Shown: piece after piece, positions 1 through 5,613 of the stretch | Numbering within the stretch: position 1 is the stretch's first letter | Layout: each line of letters begins with the position of its first letter | DNA from: an uncultured Lachnospiraceae bacterium | GTDB taxonomy: Bacteria; Bacillota; Clostridia; Lachnospirales; Lachnospiraceae | Direction: 5' to 3' | Assembly: GCA_900313265.1 (NCBI GenBank) | Contig: OMRN01000036.1 | Span: 1 to 6,996 of the forward strand | Length of the DNA stretch: 6,996 nt | Translations under genes and position numbers: made by a program | The notes under the pieces: model-generated | The model's database searches: none | What the model saw: only the letters and a program-made list of their open reading frames with translations | What the model was told of the DNA's origin: nothing

Positions 1-708
1 GAACCGGGAACCGATATGGAGTGGTTCCAGTACTGGAGAGGCTTCTGCCGTGACTGGTTACTGTCCTTAGGTATTAAGGAAGATGAGATGAGACTTCGCG
101 ACCATGATCCCGAAGAACTCTGCTTCTATTCGAAGGGAACGACCGATATCGAGTTCTTATTCCCGTTCGGCTGGGGCGAACTTTGGGGTATTGCGGACCG
201 TACCGATTACGACTTAACACAGCATCAGAACGTAAGCAAGCAGGATATGTCTTACTTCGATGATGAGACCAACGAAAGATATATTCCGTATGTTGTGGAG
301 CCTTCACTCGGCGCGGACCGTGTGGTTCTTGCATTCTTATGTGCAGCATACGATGAAGAAAATATCGGAACGGAAGAGAAGCCGGATATGCGTACCGTAA
401 TGCATTTCCATCCGGCACTTGCACCCGTAAAAATCGGCGTGCTTCCGCTTTCCAAGAAATTAAATGAGGGTGCGGAGAAGATTTACGCAAAACTTTCGAA
501 GAAATATGTCTGCGAATTCGATGACAGAGGAAACATCGGTAAGAGATACCGTCGTCAGGATGAAATCGGAACGCCATTCTGCGTAACATACGATTTCGAT
601 TCCGAAACCGACAACTGCGTAACCGTAAGATTCCGCGATTCCATGGAGCAGGTAAGAATTTCCATTGACGAGCTGGATTCCTTCTTTGCCGATAAGTTTG
701 ATTTCTAA
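1..708 (+). CDS. glyQS: Glycyl-tRNA synthetase, dimeric class II type, C-terminal part (5' end outside window)
   Basis: This enzyme joins glycine to tRNA-Gly in the cytoplasm. The reading frame is open from base 1, so the gene is cut by the window edge. The visible 235 residues are roughly the second half of a family protein of about 460 residues. The fragment opens with [12 protein letters not shown], which in this family lies just after motif 2. It continues through [20 protein letters not shown] and class II motif 3 ([12 protein letters not shown], about residues 101-112). The C-terminal anticodon-binding domain runs from about residue 135 ([15 protein letters not shown]) to the end and includes [17 protein letters not shown] and [13 protein letters not shown]. 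The family is the single-chain alpha2 enzyme, not the two-subunit GlyQ/GlyS form; some databases call it glyS. No terminator is visible directly after the stop, so transcription may continue into the next gene. Confidence 0.97.
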   Translation, partial: EPGTDMEWFQYWRGFCRDWLLSLGIKEDEMRLRDHDPEELCFYSKGTTDIEFLFPFGWGELWGIADRTDYDLTQHQNVSKQDMSYFDDETNERYIPYVVEPSLGADRVVLAFLCAAYDEENIGTEEKPDMRTVMHFHPALAPVKIGVLPLSKKLNEGAEKIYAKLSKKYVCEFDDRGNIGKRYRRQDEIGTPFCVTYDFDSETDNCVTVRFRDSMEQVRISIDELDSFFADKFDF

Positions 709-724
709 TACCCGGATACCGCAA

Positions 725-752
725 TTGATGATGCAGACATGCTTCGTAGAAT
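725..752 (+). promoter_or_regulatory. Possible sigma-A-type promoter for the small membrane protein gene
   Basis: TTGATG (725-730) and TAGAAT (747-752) are separated by 16 bases. They match the -35 and -10 consensus at 4/6 and 5/6 positions. Transcription would start near 759, about 100 bases before the preferred ATG at 863. This is a pattern match only; the gene could also be read from the synthetase promoter. Confidence 0.4.
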
Positions 753-769
753 GAACGGATTCGCAAGAC

Positions 770-781
770 TTGCTCGAGCAA
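770..781. repeat. Perfect 12-base palindrome downstream of the possible promoter
   Basis: TTGCTCGAGCAA is its own reverse complement. It lies about 10 bases after the predicted start of transcription and could be an operator, but the symmetry does not extend into the flanks and no known regulator site is recognised. A chance occurrence is quite possible. Confidence 0.3.
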
Positions 782-862
782 CCGATTCCCGTCGAAGTAT
801 TGCCAAGTGCGATGCGAGCCAATATGTGGGATTCGGTAAAGTATACAGATTGGAAAACAGAT

Positions 863-1342
863 ATGACAGAATCGGAAATCAGAGAATATATATCCAAGTT
901 AACAGCCAAAATGTACGTAAGCTTCGTACTCTGGATTGTTATTGTCGTGATTCAGTTTTTTGTGGGAATCTGTACGGCGGTATTCTACGGGTATGGAGTG
1001 GCAACCCTTTGCCTGATGGTATATAACTTAATCGGCTGTATCCGTTATTACAGGAATATCCAGATCATCAAAAAGTGCCATACGGTATCACAGCTTCAAA
1101 GCATTGTGGCATATTTTGAAAATTCGATTCCGGTCTGCTGGGTTTTTATGTTCTTAAATCTGGTACTGGGCGGTGTTATCGGTTTTGTGGGAAATTTATA
1201 TGATCTGCTTTTGGCATACAGTGTCAGAAAAATCAAAGATAAGCTTTACGAACCGGAGTTATTTAATCAAAAACCTTTTTATGAAGGACGTCCTTATGAA
1301 GAGGTTCCGGAGGATAAGCAAAGACCGCTTTACGAAGAGTAA
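863..1342 (+). CDS. Small integral membrane protein of unknown function, three predicted helices
   Basis: I do not recognise a characterised family. From the ATG at 863 the protein has 159 residues: a short charged N-terminus, then hydrophobic stretches at about residues 17-40 (MYVSFVLWIVIVVIQFFVGI), 43-60 and 89-113. The last helix leads into GFVGNLYDLLLAYSVRKIKDKL, followed by a hydrophilic tail rich in Pro, Glu and Tyr that probably faces the cytoplasm. The frame is open back to 755, with possible starts at TTG 770, ATG 812 and ATG 824. I prefer 863 because a weak GGAAAA lies 7-8 bases before it, the other starts lack any ribosome binding site, and the residues between 770 and 862 look unlike an N-terminus. 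It lies 154 bases after the synthetase stop. The frame stays open for 27 codons after the TAA stop and encodes an acidic stretch (see findings). Confidence 0.75.
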   Translation: MTESEIREYISKLTAKMYVSFVLWIVIVVIQFFVGICTAVFYGYGVATLCLMVYNLIGCIRYYRNIQIIKKCHTVSQLQSIVAYFENSIPVCWVFMFLNLVLGGVIGFVGNLYDLLLAYSVRKIKDKLYEPELFNQKPFYEGRPYEEVPEDKQRPLYEE

Positions 1343-1351
1343 CGGTTTTTT
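1320..1351 (+). terminator. Weak intrinsic terminator overlapping the stop codon of the membrane protein gene
   Basis: AAAGACCG (1320-1327) can pair with CGGTTTTT (1343-1350), with one G-T pair. An inner helix TTAC/GTAA (1330-1333 and 1339-1342) closes a five-base loop, leaving a two-base bulge. Six T residues follow the GC core. The outer A-T pairs use the T-tract itself, so the hairpin is only moderately stable. The stop codon forms part of the inner stem. Confidence 0.35.
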
Positions 1352-1541
1352 ATAAAGGCAGATGTCATTGACGAAGAAGATCGGGATAACACCGATGAAA
1401 AAGATGAGGAAGCCATCGCAGATTGAAGAAACTCAGGATATTATTAGCGATGAAGATTCTGCTGGGAAGTAAGATCACCCGGATCAACAGGGAGCTGGCA
1501 TTTCCGGGTAAGGCAAAATAAAACGTAAAGAAACACCAAAT
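1343..1541 (+). other. Gene-poor stretch with eroded-looking acidic reading frames
   Basis: No convincing complete gene is present. In the frame of the preceding membrane protein, the 27 codons after its stop encode a strongly acidic peptide (about 1358-1423, containing DVIDEEDRDNTDEKDEEAIAD) that ends at a TGA at 1424. Removing one T at 1423-1424 would join it to a second acidic segment in another frame (EETQDIISDEDSAGK, ending at TAA 1470-1472). This resembles a former C-terminal tail broken by a stop and a frameshift, although GA-rich DNA alone can give such peptides. A 32-codon frame starting at TTG 1423 overlaps the same bases but has no well-placed ribosome binding site. Confidence 0.3.
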
Positions 1542-1580
1542 GCGGCATTGTTTCAAACCGGAAACGATGCCGCGGTTTTT
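1542..1580 (+). terminator. Strong intrinsic terminator
   Basis: A 13-base-pair stem (1542-1554 pairing with 1561-1573, one G-T pair) has the six-base loop AAACCG. It is followed by GG and five T residues. It would end transcripts from the synthetase and membrane protein genes before the PTS gene. Confidence 0.85.
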
Positions 1581-1750
1581 GCCCGTTAAACTGGGGGAGC
1601 GCAGACTATTTTCCGGGAGTTAAGGAAAAAAGCAACGAAGGAAGAAGTAATGAAACTTTACCGTGATATGCCTTTAATGAGTTGAATAAGTGAAATAAAC
1701 TAAGAATCAAATCACGGAATTACATAAAACCCTAAGACAGGGAGAAGGAA
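1581..1750 (+). other. Untranslated region upstream of the PTS gene, with a coding remnant
   Basis: The stretch between the strong terminator and the first leader ORF is AT- and purine-rich. A frame from 1590 to 1685 has no start codon of its own but encodes a natural-looking peptide (IFRELRKKATKEEV, then MKLYRDMPLMS). I see no convincing -35/-10 pair. Weak candidates are TTTAAT (1673-1678) with TAAACT (1696-1701), spaced 17 bases. The PTS promoter presumably lies in this stretch because the terminator precedes it. Confidence 0.3.
1650..1685 (+). CDS. Mini-ORF of 11 residues, possible leader peptide or remnant
   Basis: ATG at 1650 encodes MKLYRDMPLMS and stops at TGA 1683-1685. AAGGAAG (1638-1644) lies five bases upstream and could bind ribosomes. 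The frame stays open back to 1590, so this may instead be the surviving end of a decayed gene. It has no hallmark of an attenuator, such as a run of one amino acid codon or an adjacent terminator hairpin. Confidence 0.2.
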   Translation: MKLYRDMPLMS

Positions 1751-1795
1751 ATGAATAATAAGACAGGAATAAAGAATATCACTGAAGGAGAGTAA
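1751..1795 (+). CDS. 14-residue upstream ORF abutting the PTS IIAB start, possible translational coupler
   Basis: ATG at 1751 follows GGAGAAGGA (1741-1749), a strong ribosome binding site whose GGAG lies six bases before the ATG. The peptide is MNNKTGIKNITEGE. Its TAA (1793-1795) ends one base before the TTG start of the PTS gene at 1797, and its last codons (GAA GGA GAG) form that gene's ribosome binding site. Ribosomes finishing this ORF would stop on the next start, an arrangement typical of translational coupling. The peptide itself resembles nothing I recognise. Position and ribosome binding site are seen; the coupling role is inferred. Confidence 0.4.
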   Translation: MNNKTGIKNITEGE

Positions 1796-1796
1796 G

Positions 1797-2732
1797 TTGA
1801 AAGTATCGGATCTGCTTGATAAACGAAGCATTGATGTAAATGCCTCACCGAAATCCAAAAAAGAAGCCATTGAAACGGCAACAGACTTAATTGTGGCCTG
1901 CGGTGCCATCCGGGACAGAGAGGCCTTCCGGTCGCTGGTTTTTGCCAGGGAGACAGCCGGTTCCACGGGAATCGGAAAATGCATCGCCATTCCTCACGGA
2001 AAAGGAAAATGTGTAATAAAACCCGCACTTGCGGCAATGATTATCAAAAACGGAGTGGATTTTGAATCCGCAGACAACGAAAGAGTGCATATCCTTTTTC
2101 TGATTGCGGCTCCGGATACGGAAGATAACAGTGCTCAGGAAGTGATGAGTAAATTAGCCGTGCTTTTGTTGAATGAAGAGTTCTGTCAGAGTATAATGAA
2201 GGCTGAAAGCGCGGATGAATTTCTAAAGATTGTTGCTTTGGCGGAAAATAAAGAAAGAATCGGAGATAACGAAACGATGGATAATAATAACCTGATAGCC
2301 GTTACGGCATGCCCGACCGGTATTGCACATACGTATATGGCGGCGGAAAGTTTAAAAAAGGCAGCGGAAAGGGAAGGCGCCCTCATCACGATTGAAATGA
2401 GAAGTGCGGACAAAGCGGAGAATCCTTTGTCGGACGAAGATATTCAAAATGCATCCTGTGTTATTGTGAGCGCGGATATCGATGTTCCGATGGAACGCTT
2501 TATCGGAAAGAAAGTGTTAATCCGGAAAATATCGGACGGAATCAATAAAGCCGATGAACTGGTTGCACTCGCTCTTTCGGGTAATGTGGAAGTCTTAAAC
2601 GAATACAAGGATGCCGTACCGGAAAAATCCGGAAAAGGAGGATTCCCCAAGCCTTTGATTTTTGTGCTCGGCGGAGTGGCACTGGCCGGACTCGGTTATC
2701 TGACATGGTATCTGATTCAGATGATGCATTAA
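1797..2732 (+). CDS. Fructose-family PTS IIA-IIB protein with a C-terminal membrane anchor and no IIC domain
   Basis: This is a phosphotransferase-system protein of 311 residues. The IIA domain (about 1-150) has the phosphorylation site His67 in GIGKCIAIPHGK. The IIB domain (about 164-262) has the phosphocysteine site Cys172 in TACPTGIAHTYMAAE. Phosphate would pass from HPr to His67 and then to Cys172. After a Gly/Lys/Pro-rich linker a single helix follows (about 286-307, PKPLIFVLGGVALAGLGYLTWYL) and the protein ends. Complete FruA-type transporters continue with a multi-helix IIC domain of more than 300 residues, and the downstream bases hold no trace of one. The IIB segment usually reading close to ETQGS-G is here EMRSADKAENPL. 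The TTG start is chosen because AGGAG (1786-1790) lies six bases upstream and the N-terminus MKVSDLLDKRSIDVN matches IIA beginnings. It could feed a IIC encoded elsewhere or act as a phosphorylation-dependent regulator; the sugar is unknown. Confidence 0.9.
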   Translation: MKVSDLLDKRSIDVNASPKSKKEAIETATDLIVACGAIRDREAFRSLVFARETAGSTGIGKCIAIPHGKGKCVIKPALAAMIIKNGVDFESADNERVHILFLIAAPDTEDNSAQEVMSKLAVLLLNEEFCQSIMKAESADEFLKIVALAENKERIGDNETMDNNNLIAVTACPTGIAHTYMAAESLKKAAEREGALITIEMRSADKAENPLSDEDIQNASCVIVSADIDVPMERFIGKKVLIRKISDGINKADELVALALSGNVEVLNEYKDAVPEKSGKGGFPKPLIFVLGGVALAGLGYLTWYLIQMMH

Positions 2733-2766
2733 AATTAATAATATCATCAGAATAATAAACAATAAT

Positions 2767-2803
2767 AAAAGCATTCCTGTCAAAAACGAAGGAATGCTTT
2801 TTT
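2767..2803. terminator. Bidirectional intrinsic terminator between convergent genes
   Basis: AAAAGCATTCCT (2767-2778) pairs with AGGAATGCTTTT (2790-2801) around an 11-base loop. The plus strand has six T residues after the GC-containing stem. The minus strand reads TTTTATTATT after its stem, so both the PTS gene and the minus-strand signalling gene can end here. The T-run overlaps the stop codon of the minus-strand gene (2802-2804). Confidence 0.88.
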
Positions 2804-5525
2804 AATAGATTCCGGGATTTCTTCTGGTTAGGTAGGAATGCCGGATTTCCGAGCGGATATCGTGTTTGATTTTGGAAACCGGTTCTTTGGCGGGCCGGCC
2901 GGTATAAAAGCCCTGGATTAAATCCACACCGAGGCCGATGACGGTTCGAAGTTCTTCTACGGTTTCCACACCTTCGGCGAGTACGAGAATATCGTTTTTG
3001 CCGGCATAATCGATAATCGAGCTGACAAAGTGGCGTTTCTGTGCGTTGGAATTGATGCCGTTAATCAGCTGGTGATCGATTTTTACATATTTCGGAGTAT
3101 AGCGGATTAGGTTGTTCACGTTTGAAAAACCGCTGCCGTAATCGTCGAGTGCAATCTCAATCTGAAGAGAAGCGTAGTCGGCTTTTCTTTTGGAAAGGGC
3201 GGCATCGGAAAATTCCGACTGCTCGGTATATTCTACCACCAGCTTTCCTCTGTGTCCGGCAAGCCTCTGAAAGATGGCTTTTTCATCTTCTTCGGTAAGC
3301 TGATAGGCAGGAAGGGAATTGACGAATACCTTACGGTCTTTAAATGCTTCCGGCTTGCTTTCTACCTGGTTTAGCACACCGTCAAAAGTAATTTTCTCGA
3401 CATCGTAAAGCCTTCCCAGACGTCCGGCACAGTCTAATATTTCCAAAGGACTTAAATGCGTTTCACTTTCATCGCGCATTAATGCTTCGTAACCGTATAT
3501 TTCACCGGTATTGGCATAAATGATGGGCTGGAAATAGTAGCAAAGCAGTGCGTGATCCAGAATATCCCTGACCACGTTGCATTTGGCTAAAAGTTCTTCC
3601 GTCATTTCCGTTTCGGCACTGCGCTGCATGATTTTCTTGGCATAATTCTTGGCATTGACGGCACGGTTAATTAAGAAATCCAGATTCGGGGCAACTCCAG
3701 CCGGGTTTTGGAGCATGCTGTGATGAATGAGTGCACACTGACGTTCTCCGGAGGAATCTTTGAAACTGATTCCTTTTTCGGGAATGCGGGAGATAATCTC
3801 ATGATATCTTGCCTCGCAGTCGCTGTTAATGATTCCGAGCAGAAATTCATCGTTTGACAGTCTTGCGCAGATTTCATTGTCCGCCGCCATATAGGAGACA
3901 AAACGGGCTAAGCTTTCAATCGCCGAATCACCGCCGGCACGGGAGAATTCCTCGTTGATTCCGGATAAATTGTCAAGATCAAAAGCGATGATGGCAACCG
4001 AATTGTCCTTATTTAACGAATTTTGGATGAGTTCTTCGAATTTCTCATGGAAACCTTTGTAATTATAAAGACCGGTCTGCTTGTCACGAATCTGATCCGC
4101 CTTAATTTGCGAAATCAGGTTGGAAAGAGCACGTTCTCTGTAAAATGCTTCAATTCCCTGGTTGACGTTTCTCATCCAGATCCGGACCGTTTCGGTATAT
4201 AGTTTTAATGACCGGCCCTGGTTAAATACGACATAACCGAAACAGCGGTCCTCAAAAAACATCGGAAGAAAAATGAAAGTGGTGGGATAGTCCCTTTCTT
4301 CAAAAATATCAGGGAACATGATTTTTGAATCAAAAGAACGGTTTAAATCCACGCATCCGACATCCTGATCCGGAAGTTTCTGTCCGACACGGACTACCTG
4401 GTTCATGCGGGAGGAATACCCGGTTCTTCTGGCATTTTCACCGATTAAGGCGGCGGGATTTAAGAAATCCTCATTCATGCAGATGCTGAAATGTTCAAAA
4501 GGACGAATCTGGTAAGAGTAGGTTGCCAGTGTTTCGAAAAATTTCTCATAGTCGGTCTGGCAGAGCATGTCCTCGGTAATATGATTGAAATCGGAATAGT
4601 AACTGACTTCGGAATTGTCGGTTTTCCACTGGCTGCGGTTTAATTTCTTAAACGATGCTTCGAAGTTCTTGCAGCCGCAGCTTCCTCCGATAAGGATTTC
4701 CGGCTCTAACGGGATTTCGGGAACCGGTTCACCGCTGATGGCGGAGTGGAGTTTGTAAAAACATATTTTTCCGCACTGGGCGGCCGGGATATTGGCACTG
4801 GTTAAGGGAACGGGCGCTGTGCGGCCTTCCTGGCAGGAATCGTAACCGACAACGGCAATGTCTTCCGGAATACGATAGCCGTGTTCGGACAGTCTTGCGG
4901 CCAGACCGATGGCCATAATATCACTGGCACAGGCAACGGCTTCGGGCATGTCGTCCGGGTTTTTCAATAGTTCCTCCGCAAAAGCATGTCCGCTGTCGTA
5001 CCAGTAGTTTCCGTGATAAATCCGGTCTTCACGTATGGGAAGGTTATGATTCTTCATGGCGACACGGTATCCGCTTAAACGCTGGACAGAGTGCGGATGG
5101 CCTTCTCGACCGCTAAGGAAAGCAATATCTTTATATCCGTGAACTTCGATTAAATGGTTCATAATCTCGACAATCGGAGAGAAGTGATCCATTAAAACAT
5201 ATTCGAATAAATCATTTTCCTTGTCGACCGTAATTACCGGACCGCCAAAATTTTTCTTGATTTTACGGAAAATCCGCTTTTCCAGACCGGGAGTCTGAAG
5301 CGTATCGGTTAAAACCAAAAGACCGTCGAAGTATTCATAGTTAATCAGGGAAAAAATGTTGGAATCACCGATGTTACGAAGCTCGGTCTGCTGGAATTTC
5401 TGATACATCGAAAAAATGCATACATCGTAATCTTTGGCGTATGCTTCTTTCAAAAACGCCTGCATGAAGCGTTTTTGCATATTTTCTTCCAGTTGTGCGA
5501 GAATGACACCGATGCGTTTTCTCAT
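2802..5525 (-). CDS. LacI-like ligand sensor fused to degenerate GGDEF and EAL domains, probable c-di-GMP phosphodiesterase
   Basis: This cytoplasmic protein of 907 residues probably hydrolyses the second messenger c-di-GMP in response to a small ligand. Residues about 3-279 form a LacI/periplasmic-binding-like sensor: IAFLSG, QRLSGYRVAM, ASDIMAIGLAARL, IPEDIAVVGYD and PLTSANIP. There is no helix-turn-helix, signal peptide or membrane helix. The sensor ends with SCGC (282-285). A middle region of about 290-470 looks GAF-like, but this is uncertain. GGDEF (about 480-635) begins DKQTGLYN and keeps FDLDNLSGIN, but its signature is SNDEF (557-561), so cyclase activity is doubtful; no RxxD inhibitory site is seen. 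EAL (about 655-885) keeps Glu680 (EALMR), Asn736, Glu765, Glu768, Asp794-Asp795, Lys815, Glu851, Glu854 and Gln871, so phosphodiesterase activity is likely. ATG 5525 is preferred over TTG 5558: GGGGGA lies four bases before it, whereas the TTG falls upstream of the predicted transcript start. Confidence 0.92.
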   Translation of the reverse strand: MRKRIGVILAQLEENMQKRFMQAFLKEAYAKDYDVCIFSMYQKFQQTELRNIGDSNIFSLINYEYFDGLLVLTDTLQTPGLEKRIFRKIKKNFGGPVITVDKENDLFEYVLMDHFSPIVEIMNHLIEVHGYKDIAFLSGREGHPHSVQRLSGYRVAMKNHNLPIREDRIYHGNYWYDSGHAFAEELLKNPDDMPEAVACASDIMAIGLAARLSEHGYRIPEDIAVVGYDSCQEGRTAPVPLTSANIPAAQCGKICFYKLHSAISGEPVPEIPLEPEILIGGSCGCKNFEASFKKLNRSQWKTDNSEVSYYSDFNHITEDMLCQTDYEKFFETLATYSYQIRPFEHFSICMNEDFLNPAALIGENARRTGYSSRMNQVVRVGQKLPDQDVGCVDLNRSFDSKIMFPDIFEERDYPTTFIFLPMFFEDRCFGYVVFNQGRSLKLYTETVRIWMRNVNQGIEAFYRERALSNLISQIKADQIRDKQTGLYNYKGFHEKFEELIQNSLNKDNSVAIIAFDLDNLSGINEEFSRAGGDSAIESLARFVSYMAADNEICARLSNDEFLLGIINSDCEARYHEIISRIPEKGISFKDSSGERQCALIHHSMLQNPAGVAPNLDFLINRAVNAKNYAKKIMQRSAETEMTEELLAKCNVVRDILDHALLCYYFQPIIYANTGEIYGYEALMRDESETHLSPLEILDCAGRLGRLYDVEKITFDGVLNQVESKPEAFKDRKVFVNSLPAYQLTEEDEKAIFQRLAGHRGKLVVEYTEQSEFSDAALSKRKADYASLQIEIALDDYGSGFSNVNNLIRYTPKYVKIDHQLINGINSNAQKRHFVSSIIDYAGKNDILVLAEGVETVEELRTVIGLGVDLIQGFYTGRPAKEPVSKIKHDIRSEIRHSYLTRRNPGIY

Positions 5526-5528
5526 AAA

Positions 5529-5586
5529 ATCCCCCGGTTTTTCGGTATAAAAACTCAATATATTATACCAAAAATAACCGGGGGAT
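5529..5586. repeat. Long inverted repeat spanning the promoter and ribosome binding site of the sensor-EAL gene
   Basis: The arms at 5529-5550 and 5563-5586 surround a 12-base centre. The outer 11 bases (ATCCCCCGGTT against AACCGGGGGAT) and inner 7 bases (GGTATAA against TTATACC) match perfectly. Only a short T-rich segment between them differs (TTTC against AAAAAT). Read on the minus strand, the first arm contains most of the -10 element, the second arm contains the ribosome binding site GGGGGA, and the predicted transcript start (about 5555) lies in the loop. In RNA from the upstream gene the whole hairpin forms, followed by TTTT (5529-5526, overlapping the last arm base), so it may also act as a weak terminator. 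It could alternatively be an operator. Confidence 0.85.
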
Positions 5587-5591
5587 GTATA
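5562..5591 (-). promoter_or_regulatory. Promoter of the sensor-GGDEF-EAL gene (extended -10)
   Basis: On the minus strand, TATAAT (5567-5562) is a perfect -10 preceded by TGG, giving the extended TGnTATAAT form. TATACA (5591-5586), 18 bases upstream, matches 4/6 of the -35 consensus. The predicted start is an A near 5555, leaving a leader of about 30 bases before ATG 5525. The ribosome binding site GGGGGA spans 5535-5530. Confidence 0.72.
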
Positions 5592-5613
5592 GATAATTCA
5601 TGTATAATTTTGG

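Noticed and set aside
74..781. Long minus-strand open frame opposite the synthetase gene
   Set aside because: It is antisense to a certain gene, very rich in Arg, His and Pro, and lacks any recognisable motif.
770..862. TTG 770, ATG 812 or ATG 824 as start of the small membrane protein
   Set aside because: None has a ribosome binding site and the added residues do not look like an N-terminus; 863 is better, though its own site is weak.
739..1026. Plus-strand open frame after the synthetase stop, in the synthetase frame
   Set aside because: From 863 on it overlaps the membrane protein gene in another frame, and its composition (rich in Arg, Cys and Tyr without hydrophobic pattern) is that of a shadow frame.
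1423..1521. TTG-started small ORF of 32 codons
   Set aside because: The only purine-rich site is 12 bases away, the frame overlaps the acidic fragments, and no conserved feature is seen.
1365..1556. Minus-strand ORF of 63 residues in the gene-poor stretch
   Set aside because: Its start lies in the terminator hairpin, it has no ribosome binding site, and it shows no motif.
2733..2801. A frameshifted IIC domain after the PTS gene
   Set aside because: Only about 70 AT-rich bases and a terminator follow before the convergent gene; no hydrophobic coding frame is present.
5526..5558. TTG at 5558 as start of the sensor-GGDEF-EAL gene (11 extra residues)
   Set aside because: It lies three bases upstream of the predicted transcript start, has no ribosome binding site, and overlaps the promoter region; ATG 5525 has GGGGGA well placed.
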